Below are positions 20,201 through 27,686 of a DNA stretch of 64,000 nucleotides, piece by piece. The position numbers were made by a program, and so were the translations under genes. The DNA comes from Hyunsoonleella ulvae (GTDB taxonomy: Bacteria > Bacteroidota > Bacteroidia > Flavobacteriales > Flavobacteriaceae): the NCBI RefSeq assembly GCF_016827605.1, contig NZ_JAEPJQ010000002.1, forward strand, positions 248,001 through 312,000, written 5' to 3'. The notes under the pieces are model-generated. The model was not told the DNA's origin. It ran no database searches and saw only the letters and a program-made list of their open reading frames with translations. Position 1 is the first letter of the stretch. Each line of letters opens with the position of its first letter.

Positions 20201-20260
20201 GGCAAACACTGATAGTGTACCTATAAAAAAGGTAAACAATAAAAGTTTTAGTTTTTTCAT
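17207..20260 (-). CDS. SusC/RagA-family TonB-dependent outer-membrane transporter
   Basis: About 1017 residues from the ATG at 20260 (M-K-K-L-K-L-L-L), which begins a normal signal peptide ending in V-F-A-Q; an earlier in-frame start 24 bases upstream would put eight extra residues before the signal and is not favoured. The order is a carboxypeptidase-regulatory-like beta domain (V-S-G-V-V-T-D with P-G-V-N-V-L-I-K-G-T), a TonB-box-like E-V-V-V-I-G-Y-G, the plug domain (T-D-L-T-G-S-V, then L-Q-G-R-L-A-G-V), and a large beta-barrel ending in a hydrophobic C-terminus (L-F-G-L-N-V-S-L). It imports the oligosaccharide or glycan headgroup bound by SusD, using TonB energy. It is the first gene of the PUL operon, divergent from the inositol oxygenase gene. 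Confidence 0.95.
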   Translation of the reverse strand: MKKLKLLLFTFFIGTLSVFAQDNVSGVVTDEQNVPIPGVNVLIKGTATGTSTDFDGNYQIQASNGDVIVFSYLGYKTQEVSYSGQSTLDVQLLEDTAQLEEVVVIGYGSVKRTDLTGSVASIGSDAVIEQRKTDVGQALQGRLAGVDVRTLNNKPGAPLSITVRGNGALRNNNQGNDGVSDDPTSDLGSPLYVVDGIFVDNINALNPADIQQIDILKDASSTAIYGARGANGVVIITTKSGIEGRTRFNYDATFGIRSVVNSPDFYSGDEYVAFVNDVVRAREFGNLLNTGPASAADYNNIVPDTTVEFIGAEEQANALNGNYTDWIGLFQETGIQTSHTLSASGGQDGLVYNASVGYLKDEGVVGIEAFERYNLSGSLSKKVNDQLTFGVKTYIAFSEREEGSRELFRSSFRLAPTVDPFEDDGTLDLIPDEQDQRFINPIYEKNGAWRVNTKRFDIIANAFLEYKPLKWLNLKTQFSPSLVYNRFGEHRALLTKAARNDPRRTRAIYNSASIVTYTWDNIANMNFDIDDNNNLAATLISSLYHKEFERGDIQTRNLADEFLFFNTGQGTDIRAFNSGFIKDNIASFAARLNYSHKDKYLLTLTGRYDGASRLAVGNKWDFFPSAAFAWKVSQEEFMQNVSWLNNMKVRLTYGQTGNIDTIGAYQSFSSLSGGTYLFGDDLATTQVIAGLPNSELTWAVTTETNIGIDLGLFNNRVNLTVDYYNKDTDGSLFPRSLLAVSGFGSAIGNFGEVRNRGVEVVLNTTNIQTEDFRWRTSLNFSKNEAEILKIEGDVEEVPFGRHGVTKVGEDPAAIFSFENDGIWQLDEYAEAATFGARPGQYKFVDQNNDGVINNDDKVVIGSPTPDWFGGMTNTFTYKNFEARVQINTRQGTLGHSEWYQNFTPYQNDQAKFNKINLDYWTPNNPDASRPALAYAHPGEYYYEEFDFVKIGNIGFTYTLPSNVLDKLKLSGMRLSLDIQNPFVFTDYEGPDPETGLQNSYSSAYMTKTVLFGLNVSL

Positions 20261-20620
20261 TTGTAATAAATTTAGATTAGTCAAAATTATTTGGTTAAAA
20301 TTAAGTTAAGACCTAGGACTTGATATGGAATTTTACATCAAAAACATGGAAATATCATTTAGACGTCATTTAAAACACTGGACATTATTCTACATAAAAC
20401 TAAGCTTAAATTTCTGATTTTACCCAAATTGATGTATGTTATATTCTACCCAAGCAAATACTGTATTGATTAAATAATCCATATAAATAAACTATTAGTC
20501 CATTATACTAAATATCGCTGTGGTTAAATTTGTTACTCGCTGATTTTATGTAACTTGTTAAGTTCATTTGTTCTTATTAGAACTAAAAAATTAGTGAATT
20601 AAAATTAAATACTAAGTCGC
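20261..20620. promoter_or_regulatory. Divergent intergenic region between susC and the inositol oxygenase gene
   Basis: No gene is seen in these 360 bases. Toward susC (minus strand) a good -7 box, TAATTTTG, lies at 20282-20289, but no TTG is found at the expected 17-23 base spacing, which may mean the promoter depends on the HTCS activator. Toward the oxygenase gene, TTTG at 20529-20532 and TAACTTG at 20551-20557 have an 18-base spacing; the second box is imperfect. TAAATTTG at 20525-20532 is a perfect -7 box but has no upstream TTG. An inverted pair GTTAC/GTAAC flanks 20532-20554. I found no copy of the 14-bp palindrome seen at the uxaB promoter. Confidence 0.45.
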
Positions 20621-21496
20621 ATGAAAAAATCATCAATAAACCAACCGCTTGAGAATATAGAACATTGGGAAGAAGATCTTTTAAAAAGGTATCCAGATCC
20701 TGATCCTGATACAAATGGTAAGGAAAAGGAAGATTTTAGAGACTATGAAGATTCAGAAAGAGCAGAAACTGTTAAAGAATTCTACAGGCTTAATCACACG
20801 TTTCAAACCTACGACTTTGTATCAAAAAAGGAAGCTGATTTTTTACAGTTTAATAGAAAAGAAATGTCTATTTGGGAAGCTGTAGATTTTTTAAACACAT
20901 TAGTTGATGACAGCGACCCTGATATTGATCTGGATCAATTACAACATTTGCTACAAACCTCTGAAGCCATTAGGGCTGATGGTCATCCCGACTGGTTTGT
21001 TTTAACGGGGTTTTTACATGATGTTGGTAAAGTACTTTGCTTATTTGATGAACCTCAGTGGGCTGTTGTTGGTGATACGTTTCCTGTTGGATGTAAATTC
21101 TCTGATAAAATAGTACATGCTGATTTTTTTGCTGAAAATCCAGACTCAACCAATCCTAAATTTAATACTAAATATGGTATTTATTCCCCTAATTGTGGTT
21201 TAGACAAGGTTAAGATGAGCTGGGGACATGATGAATATTTATATCAAATATTAAAAGATTATTTGCCCGAACCTGCCTTATATATAATTAGATACCATTC
21301 ATTTTATGCGCAACACCGTGAAAATGAATACCGCCATTTAATGAATGATAAAGATGTAGAAATGTTTGAATGGGTTAAGAAATTTAATCCTTACGATTTG
21401 TATACAAAAGCTCCTGTGAAACCTGATTCTGAAGCTCTTAAACCTTATTACCAAGAACTTGTTAAAAAATACTTGCCAGATGTATTAAAATTTTAA
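20621..21496 (+). CDS. myo-Inositol oxygenase (MIOX)
   Basis: A 291-residue protein strongly resembling animal and plant myo-inositol oxygenase (EC 1.13.99.1), which uses O2 and a mixed-valent di-iron centre to cleave myo-inositol to D-glucuronate. All six expected iron ligands can be placed: H122 (D-G-H-P-D-W), H133 and D134 (L-H-D-V-G-K), H203 (W-G-H-D-E-Y), H226 (R-Y-H-S-F-Y) and D259 (P-Y-D-L-Y-T-K). The segments [15 protein letters not shown] and L-K-P-Y-Y-Q-E-L are family signatures. There is no signal peptide, so it acts in the cytoplasm. The transporter gene follows 38 bases downstream on the same strand. It connects inositol to the uronate pathway represented by the nearby uxaB-uxaA pair. 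Confidence 0.95.
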   Translation: MKKSSINQPLENIEHWEEDLLKRYPDPDPDTNGKEKEDFRDYEDSERAETVKEFYRLNHTFQTYDFVSKKEADFLQFNRKEMSIWEAVDFLNTLVDDSDPDIDLDQLQHLLQTSEAIRADGHPDWFVLTGFLHDVGKVLCLFDEPQWAVVGDTFPVGCKFSDKIVHADFFAENPDSTNPKFNTKYGIYSPNCGLDKVKMSWGHDEYLYQILKDYLPEPALYIIRYHSFYAQHRENEYRHLMNDKDVEMFEWVKKFNPYDLYTKAPVKPDSEALKPYYQELVKKYLPDVLKF

Positions 21497-21534
21497 AAAA
21501 CACAAACTAACCAACTAACTAACCTTTTATTGAA

Positions 21535-23109
21535 ATGTTTTATACTTACCTAGGCTTTTTTGGGTTTACTCTTTTTGTAATATTATATACAACATATAAA
21601 CTCAGAAAAGATAAATTTACCACATCTAAAGGTTATTTTTTAGCTGGAAAGAGTTTAACAGGCCCAATTATTGCGGGCTCTATGATACTAACTAATATTT
21701 CAACAGAGCATTTAATAGGAATGAATGGGAGTTCCTATAAAAATGGCATCATTATTATTGCTTGGGAAGTTACTTCAGCTATAGCCCTAGTTATAGCCGC
21801 CATTTATTTTATTCCTAAGTTTATTAAAATGGGGTTGACCACAATACCAGAGTTTTTAGAAAGACGTTTTGATGGTGTTATAAGATCTGTGGTCGCTTTT
21901 CTTTTAATGTCCTCATTTGTTATTACCCTTTTACCTATTGTGTTATATTCTGGTGCGATTAATATTGAAAGTGTTTTTGATTTCTCTGAAATGTTCAACA
22001 TTTCAAAAGGACAATCTTTAATCTATACCGTATTAATTATTGGAGTTATTGGTTCATTATATGCCATTTTTGGTGGCCTAAAAGCAGTTGCATATTCAGA
22101 TTCTTTAAATGGTATAGGACTTATGCTAGGAGGTTTATTAATACCTATCATTGCCTTATATCAAATAGGTAATGGCGATATGTTTAGCGGTTTAAGTACT
22201 GTATACAATTTTGCTCCAGATAAGTTTGACATCATAGGAAAACCAGACTCCGTACTTCCCTTTTCTGTATTATTTACGGGTTTAATGATTAATCAACTCT
22301 ATTTTTGGGGAATGAACCAAGCCATTATACAACGGGCTTTTGGAGCTAAAAATTTGATTGAAGCTCAAAAAGGATTGATTTATACAGGCATTCTAAAACT
22401 CTTTGTACCAGCTATAATTGTATTGCCTGGATTAATAGCGTATTATTATTTTCAGGATCAATATTACGAAACACCAGATTTAATATATCCTATGCTTGTA
22501 AAAAAGGTGCTACCTACCTATCTTTTTGGATTTTTTGCTGCTGTTATTCTAGGAGCTGTTTTAAGTACTTTTAATAGTGTTTTAAATTCTGCGAGTACCA
22601 TATTTTGTTTAGATATCTACAAAAAAATTATAAATAAAAACGCTTCAGATGCAAAACTGGTTAAATATGGTAAAATCTCATCAGTAGTTTTAGCCATAAT
22701 TGCTATAGCTGTTGCTCCAATGGTAGCATATGCCCCTGAGGGGTTATATCAATTATTACAAGAACTCAACGGTATATTTTTTATCCCTATTTCTTCAATA
22801 ATCATAGCAGGTATATTTTTTAAACAGATTAATACTAAGGGTGCCAAAGCTGGTTTATTTTTTGGATTTACATTTTACATCCTAACTACATTTATCCTTA
22901 AACTGGATATTCATTTTGTACATCTCTGGGGTATAGAATTTATTCTAAATTTTATCATCATGTTTTTAGTATCAAAAATTTATGCTTCTGAAGACAATAT
23001 AGATTATTATAAAGAAAAGAATACTGCAGAAAAATCGTGGTCTAAAGTAAAACCTTATGGTGCTATACTAGTCGTTTTAACCGTATTGATTTATGTATTG
23101 TTATCATAG
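21535..23109 (+). CDS. Sodium:solute symporter (SSS/SLC5 family), probable inositol or sugar importer
   Basis: A 524-residue integral membrane protein with about 13-14 hydrophobic segments. It has SSS-family features: a core near the N-terminus with N-I-S-T-E-H-L-I-G-M-N-G and A-W-E-V-T-S-A, then T-I-P-E-F-L-E-R-R-F, and the G-G-L-K-A-V-A-Y-S-D segment that corresponds to the family's conserved G-G-x-x-A-V-x-x-T-D region. Sodium-coupled importers of this family include myo-inositol, glucose and galactose carriers. Its position directly after the inositol oxygenase gene makes myo-inositol the favoured substrate; glucuronate or another monosaccharide remains possible. The 38-base gap before it includes a short CTAAC-type repeat with no obvious function. 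Confidence 0.88.
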   Translation: MFYTYLGFFGFTLFVILYTTYKLRKDKFTTSKGYFLAGKSLTGPIIAGSMILTNISTEHLIGMNGSSYKNGIIIIAWEVTSAIALVIAAIYFIPKFIKMGLTTIPEFLERRFDGVIRSVVAFLLMSSFVITLLPIVLYSGAINIESVFDFSEMFNISKGQSLIYTVLIIGVIGSLYAIFGGLKAVAYSDSLNGIGLMLGGLLIPIIALYQIGNGDMFSGLSTVYNFAPDKFDIIGKPDSVLPFSVLFTGLMINQLYFWGMNQAIIQRAFGAKNLIEAQKGLIYTGILKLFVPAIIVLPGLIAYYYFQDQYYETPDLIYPMLVKKVLPTYLFGFFAAVILGAVLSTFNSVLNSASTIFCLDIYKKIINKNASDAKLVKYGKISSVVLAIIAIAVAPMVAYAPEGLYQLLQELNGIFFIPISSIIIAGIFFKQINTKGAKAGLFFGFTFYILTTFILKLDIHFVHLWGIEFILNFIIMFLVSKIYASEDNIDYYKEKNTAEKSWSKVKPYGAILVVLTVLIYVLLS

Positions 23110-23238
23110 AGTACTCTAAAACTGATGCTTTTATTAAGACTCCCCCTTTTTATGATTTATTAATAAAACCTTATAAACTATCATTCTTTAATATTTAATT
23201 TTTATTTTGCTTATCACTTCATTCATGATTGAATATTG

Positions 23239-24255
23239 ATGACAAAAAAAACGACAATATATGATATTGCGGAGCGATTAAATCTAACAGCTGCTACGGT
23301 TTCAAGGGCTCTAAACGATAATGATAGGATAAGTAAAAAAACAAAAGCCCTAGTTCAAAAAACCGCTATAGAAATGAACTATGAGCAAAATAGGGTAGCT
23401 AAAGCTTTAAAAAGTGGCAAGAGTTATAATGTTGGGGTTATTGTACCAAAAATTGACAATAATTTTTTTGGTTCCCTTATAAGAGGTATTGAAGAAGAAA
23501 TTCGCCCATTGGGATATCATGTTATTATTTGCCAAACACATGAAGATCCAAATATTGAAAAAGAGTGCATTGATACGCTAATACATGCCCAAGTTGATGG
23601 TATTTTAATTTCTACCACGCCAAACTCAACTACACAGGCTTTTGAAAAAATCATCAAAAAGGGAATTCCCCTCATATTTTTCGACAGAAAAAAGAGCATT
23701 AAAGGCGTAAGTTCTGTAACAATAAATGATTTTGAAGCTGGGTATAAATCTACAAAGCACCTAATAAACCAAGGCTATAAAAGGATAGCGCATTTAAGAG
23801 GTGATTATTCTGTTGAAATTTTCAAACAAAGATATTTGGGCTACAAACAAGCTTTAATAGATTCAGGATACGAATTAAATGAAGATTATATTATAAAAAC
23901 AAAAAGTACTCGCGATGATGGTAAAAAGGCTGCTAAAACCCTACTTAATTTAGGGAAACGTCCTGACGCTATATTTTCGTCAAGCGATTTTGCTGCACTT
24001 GGTGCAATTAAAGAATTAAAAGCACAGGGAGTAAAAATACCTGAGGATATGGGAGTTGTTGGTTTTAGTAATGAACCATTTACTAAATTTATGGAACTAT
24101 CTATGAGCTCGGTAGATCAATCACCAATAGAAATGGGAAAATCGACTGCTAGGGTTTTTATGGAGCAAATGCATAACAGTTCTAATTTAAAAGAAGCTAA
24201 ACATGTAGTGCTTGAGCCAAAATTAATTGTAAGGCAATCCTCTTCTAAACGATAA
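23239..24255 (+). CDS. LacI-family transcriptional regulator
   Basis: About 338 residues from the ATG at 23239; the in-frame TTG just before it is not needed. The N-terminal helix-turn-helix (T-I-Y-D-I-A-E-R-L, then A-A-T-V-S-R-A-L) is at residues 4-25, with the hinge helix N-R-V-A-K-A-L-K-S-G at about 50-60. It is followed by a periplasmic-binding-protein-like effector domain (V-G-V-I-V-P-K, V-D-G-I-L-I-S, P-D-A-I-F-S-S-S-D-F-A-A-L-G). It lies 129 bases after the transporter gene and converges with uxaA. A perfect palindrome at the uxaB promoter (27426-27439) has the size and CG centre typical of LacI-family operators, so this protein probably represses uxaBA and is released by a pathway sugar acid. 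Confidence 0.92.
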   Translation: MTKKTTIYDIAERLNLTAATVSRALNDNDRISKKTKALVQKTAIEMNYEQNRVAKALKSGKSYNVGVIVPKIDNNFFGSLIRGIEEEIRPLGYHVIICQTHEDPNIEKECIDTLIHAQVDGILISTTPNSTTQAFEKIIKKGIPLIFFDRKKSIKGVSSVTINDFEAGYKSTKHLINQGYKRIAHLRGDYSVEIFKQRYLGYKQALIDSGYELNEDYIIKTKSTRDDGKKAAKTLLNLGKRPDAIFSSSDFAALGAIKELKAQGVKIPEDMGVVGFSNEPFTKFMELSMSSVDQSPIEMGKSTARVFMEQMHNSSNLKEAKHVVLEPKLIVRQSSSKR

Positions 24256-24266
24256 CTGCATATTTA

Positions 24267-25904
24267 TTACAGGGAAACACCTCGCTTCCAAGGAATAAAA
24301 TCGTTTTGATTTAACATTTTAGCTTTCGTTTTTATCCTACCACTGGCGACTTCTATAATAAAATCTAACATTTCCTCCGCCATGTTGTCTATGGTTTTTT
24401 CTCCACGAATTATAGCCCCAGTTTCTATATCTATAATATCTGGCATTTTTTCCTTAAGCTCGGTATTAGAAGATACTTTAATCACTGGTGCAATAGGGTT
24501 CCCTGTAGGCGTCCCTAAACCTGTGGTAAATAAAACCAAGTTTACACCAGATCCTACAAGACCTGTAGTGCTTTCTACATCATTCCCAGGTGTACATAAC
24601 AAGTTAAGTCCAGATTTGGTAATATATTCTCCATAATCTAAAACACTTTGTATTGGAGATGTCCCTCCTTTTTTAGCTGCGCCCGCAGATTTCATAGCAT
24701 CTGTGATAAGACCATCTTTTATATTTCCTGGTGATGGATTCATATCAAACCCTGAACCCGCATCTACAACGGACTTTTCATAAGCCTTCATCAACTTTAA
24801 AAACTTTTCTCCATCTTTATCATCTACACACCTATTCACAAGTTCTTGCTCTACACCACATAGTTCAGGAAACTCTGCTAAAACAGCTGTTCCCCCCAAT
24901 GCTACAATCAAATCTGAGACAACTCCTAAAGTAGGATTTGCTGATATTCCTGAAAAACCATCTGATCCACCACACTCCAAGCCTATTCTTAATTTCGACA
25001 ATGGTGCAGGCTGTCTTTTTATCTTGTTTGCTTCTTTAATAGCTGCAAATGAGTCTTTAATTATGGTAGATAGCATAATATCAACAGTTCCCATTTGCTG
25101 TTGTTCATAAATTAAAACTGGTTTTTTTATATCGGGATTTATACAATTAAGCGCATCTTGAAATATAGATATTTGTAAGTTTTGGCATCCCAAGCTTAAC
25201 ACTGTAGCTCCTGCTACATTTGGATTATTAACATAACCAGCCAACAATTTTGCTAAACTCTCTGCATCTTGTCTAATACCACCACACCCTGAAGCATGTG
25301 TTATAAATTTAACATCAATATTCTCAAAAACATCAGCTTCATTGTTTAATATCTCGGTTTCCTCCTTACCACTTACTAGTGACCGAAGTAACATTTGGTG
25401 AGGATTGGGTTTTTGTTTGAGTAATTCTTTTTCAAAGATATCTTTAAGGATCAATATATTTCTATTCTCACAGAAAACTAAAGGAAAAAATAGCCAAACA
25501 TTTTCTGTACCTACTTGCCCATCTTCTCTGTGATACCCCATAAATGTTTTAGTGTGCCACTTTTCAACATTGGGGGCACACCAATGAAACTCTTCCGTTT
25601 TACCAAAAACGCTTTCACTTTCATGTTTTACATTATCTACAGTTAAAACATCCCCTTTTTCAATGGTAGTACTGGCTGCCCCCACCAGTACACCGTACAT
25701 GGTAATCTTATCTCTAGGTTCAAAGTGTTTTAAGGCTATTTTATGTTTGGATTTGACATTAGAAAGTACTTTTATCGCCTGATCTTCAAAAGATATAACA
25801 TCATTAACTTTTAAGTCCACCAACGCCACTGCAACATTGTCTGTCTCATTTACCCTAATAAGTTTATTTTGTATTTTCTTCTCTTTCATCATCCAACTAA
25901 GCAT
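24267..25904 (-). CDS. uxaA: Altronate dehydratase (UxaA-type)
   Basis: A 545-residue enzyme of the altronate/galactarate dehydratase family. It has an N-terminal SAF domain (about residues 12-85, including K-I-T-M-Y-G-V-L-V-G) and a large catalytic domain with G-Y-H-R-E-D-G-Q-V-G-T, H-A-S-G-C-G-G, L-G-C-Q-N-L and E-C-G-G-S-D-G-F-S-G. UxaA removes water from D-altronate to give 2-keto-3-deoxygluconate in the galacturonate pathway. Its ATG at 25904 shares one base with the uxaB stop (TAATG), which supports both the start and translational coupling. It is the promoter-distal gene of the uxaBA operon and ends 11 bases from the convergent lacI stop with no clear terminator between them. Confidence 0.92.
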   Translation of the reverse strand: MLSWMMKEKKIQNKLIRVNETDNVAVALVDLKVNDVISFEDQAIKVLSNVKSKHKIALKHFEPRDKITMYGVLVGAASTTIEKGDVLTVDNVKHESESVFGKTEEFHWCAPNVEKWHTKTFMGYHREDGQVGTENVWLFFPLVFCENRNILILKDIFEKELLKQKPNPHQMLLRSLVSGKEETEILNNEADVFENIDVKFITHASGCGGIRQDAESLAKLLAGYVNNPNVAGATVLSLGCQNLQISIFQDALNCINPDIKKPVLIYEQQQMGTVDIMLSTIIKDSFAAIKEANKIKRQPAPLSKLRIGLECGGSDGFSGISANPTLGVVSDLIVALGGTAVLAEFPELCGVEQELVNRCVDDKDGEKFLKLMKAYEKSVVDAGSGFDMNPSPGNIKDGLITDAMKSAGAAKKGGTSPIQSVLDYGEYITKSGLNLLCTPGNDVESTTGLVGSGVNLVLFTTGLGTPTGNPIAPVIKVSSNTELKEKMPDIIDIETGAIIRGEKTIDNMAEEMLDFIIEVASGRIKTKAKMLNQNDFIPWKRGVSL

Positions 25905-27361
25905 TAATATTCCTTGGCGTAGTTTATATAACCCTTTTCAACGCCCTGGTTTTCAATTTCTTTTAGAGCTAAAGTTATAGCTTGCACCAAACCGTCAACT
26001 TGTGTTAAGTCCTCTCCCCAATATGCTTTTATGCTTAATATTTGCTCTACAACTATTGCTACATCACTAGAACTCCAAATCTTCACAAAATTGTCCATAA
26101 TCTTCTCATCATCTCTCACAGGTAAGGCCACTCCCCTCCATGTACCTTTATAGAATCTTAATAAGCATGCAAAAGCAAATACCAAATTAGTTGGTAATTT
26201 TCCATGAACCTTAATATAACCTAATAAACTAGGAAGTACCCTTACCTTAAACTTAGAAATTGAATTTAATGCGATACTGGACAGCTTATGGATTATAAAT
26301 GGGTTTCTAAACCTATCAAAAACTTCGTTAGCAAAGCTATTCAACTCGGTTTCTTCCATATTTAAAGTACTAATAATCTCATTGAAAACAGTATCCTGAA
26401 TAAATTTACTGGTAAACACATCATCTATAGATTCTTTTACGGTTTCATTTCCATATAGTAAAGAGAATGGTACCATAGAGGTATGAGCTCCGTTTAATAT
26501 GCGCACTTTTCTGGTTCTGTAAGGTTGCATATCCTCTACTATTTTAACATTTAAGTCTGTTTTATAAAACGGCAGTTGTTTCTTAAGTTTTTCTCCACCT
26601 TCAATAACCCATAACAGAAAGGGTTCAGCAGTAACTATCAAGCTATCTGAATAATTCAACTGTGCATTGTAAATATCAATTTCGTCTTTAGGATAGCCGG
26701 GAACAATTCTATCTACTAAGGTATTATGAAATGAATTATGCTCTAAAACCCAACTTCTAAAATCACTACCCAGATTCCAATCTGAAATATATTTAAGTAT
26801 AATATCTTTTAAAACATCTGAATTATAATTTATAAGTTCACAAGGAATTATAGTTAGCCCTTTATTTATATCTCCATCAAACCAATTGTACCTTTCATAA
26901 AGAAAAAGGGTTAATTTCGCAGGAAAAGAACTCGGAGGTCTCATATCTTGTGTGTCTCTAGACACGTAAACTATTCCCGCTTCTGTTGTATTAGAAATTA
27001 TAAATTCTAATGATGCTTCCCTCGCAAGATTTAAATACATCTCAAAATCTTCATAAGGATCAACACCAGTAACAATAGTATCTATCAGTTTTTTATCTTC
27101 TATTATTTCATTTTCTTTTATACCCTTCATAAATAAAGTATACAAACCATCTTGGTCATTGAGCATACTCACTAAACCCTCCTCTATAGGTTGTACAACA
27201 GCTACACCTGCATTAAAATCTGCTGCTTTATTTAATTCATAGATGGCATAATCAACAAAGGCCCTTAAAAAATTCCCCTCTCCAAACTGTACTATTTTTA
27301 TTGGATACTTATTTTCTAACCCTTGGGTAGTCCTATTTAACTTCATTTTAGTATCTATCAT
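25904..27361 (-). CDS. uxaB: Tagaturonate reductase / altronate oxidoreductase (UxaB-type)
   Basis: A 485-residue member of the mannitol dehydrogenase family that matches E. coli UxaB in many long segments: Q-F-G-E-G-N-F-L-R-A-F-V-D near the N-terminus, S-N-T-T-E-A-G-I, I-I-P-C-E-L-I, L-V-D-R-I-V-P-G-Y-P, and the catalytic-region R-K-V-R-I-L-N-G-A-H-T. It reduces D-tagaturonate to D-altronate with NADH. A fructuronate reductase role (UxuB) is less likely given these matches. It is the first gene of a uxaB-uxaA operon whose promoter carries a LacI-type operator. No isomerase (UxaC) gene is in the window. Confidence 0.92.
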   Translation of the reverse strand: MIDTKMKLNRTTQGLENKYPIKIVQFGEGNFLRAFVDYAIYELNKAADFNAGVAVVQPIEEGLVSMLNDQDGLYTLFMKGIKENEIIEDKKLIDTIVTGVDPYEDFEMYLNLAREASLEFIISNTTEAGIVYVSRDTQDMRPPSSFPAKLTLFLYERYNWFDGDINKGLTIIPCELINYNSDVLKDIILKYISDWNLGSDFRSWVLEHNSFHNTLVDRIVPGYPKDEIDIYNAQLNYSDSLIVTAEPFLLWVIEGGEKLKKQLPFYKTDLNVKIVEDMQPYRTRKVRILNGAHTSMVPFSLLYGNETVKESIDDVFTSKFIQDTVFNEIISTLNMEETELNSFANEVFDRFRNPFIIHKLSSIALNSISKFKVRVLPSLLGYIKVHGKLPTNLVFAFACLLRFYKGTWRGVALPVRDDEKIMDNFVKIWSSSDVAIVVEQILSIKAYWGEDLTQVDGLVQAITLALKEIENQGVEKGYINYAKEY

Positions 27362-27425
27362 AATCTGCTTTGGTTTGCATCTAACAAGTAGTAATCAATA
27401 AAAACTTGCAGTAAAAAATCAAAAA

Positions 27426-27439
27426 TGTAATCGATTACA
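27426..27439. promoter_or_regulatory. LacI-type operator at the uxaBA promoter
   Basis: TGTAATCGATTACA is a perfect 14-bp palindrome with the central CG typical of LacI-family operators. It begins immediately downstream of the predicted -7 box of the uxaB promoter, so its centre falls at the expected transcription start. A repressor bound there would block initiation. The LacI protein at 23239-24255 is the natural candidate; binding is inferred. Confidence 0.75.
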
Positions 27440-27469
27440 CAAAGTTAATATTTTCAATATGGTATGCAA
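27440..27469 (-). promoter_or_regulatory. uxaBA promoter
   Basis: On the minus strand TTG at 27469-27467 is followed, after 19 bases, by TAACTTTG at 27447-27440. This is a full match to the Bacteroidota pattern TTG-N17-23-TAnnTTTG. The predicted start is near 27434, leaving a leader of about 70 bases before the uxaB ATG. Confidence 0.7.
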
Positions 27470-27535
27470 TTAAATTTACAGAGTATTTATAGCTACTCCT
27501 AACTAGGTTTAAGAAAAAATAGATAGTTGAAACAA

Positions 27536-27566
27536 AAAGCTCAACCTTAATCTTGGGTTGAGCTTT
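27536..27566 (-). terminator. Orphan intrinsic terminator between divergent genes
   Basis: A perfect 11-bp stem (27536-27546 with 27556-27566) encloses a 9-base loop. On the minus strand it is followed by TTTTTG, a good terminator tail; on the plus strand the tail is only a short T run. It lies between two divergent genes (uxaB minus, pheT plus), so it ends no recognised gene. It may end a small RNA or an antisense transcript coming from 27567-27850, or shield the uxaB promoter. Confidence 0.65.
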
Positions 27567-27670
27567 ATTACTGATGTTTGGTTTGATTGATGAGAAAAGG
27601 CTTAATACCTTAATTATGTCTAAAATACTGGCTATTTGATTATGAGAATGTTAGTACTTTGTTAAATAAG

Positions 27671-27686
27671 TTAACACGAGTGTTAA
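27671..27686. repeat. Inverted repeat TTAACAC-GA-GTGTTAA
   Basis: A perfect 7-bp inverted repeat with a 2-base centre lies about 125 bases upstream of the pheT promoter. Its size and symmetry fit a dimeric transcription-factor site. No flanking gene suggests which factor would bind it. Confidence 0.4.

Noticed and set aside
20261-20284. Longer SusC start eight codons upstream
   Set aside because: The extra residues precede an otherwise normal signal peptide; the ATG at 20260 is more likely.
20525-20532. TAAATTTG as the main MIOX promoter
   Set aside because: The -7 box is perfect but no TTG lies 17-23 bases upstream, so it is mentioned only as one candidate.
21497-21534. Short CTAAC-type tandem repeat between MIOX and the transporter
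   Set aside because: It is too short and irregular for a CRISPR or a functional repeat; it looks like simple-sequence drift.
23156-23167. Palindrome TTTATTAATAAA upstream of lacI as an operator
   Set aside because: It contains only A and T, is expected often by chance in this DNA, and does not resemble the uxaB operator.
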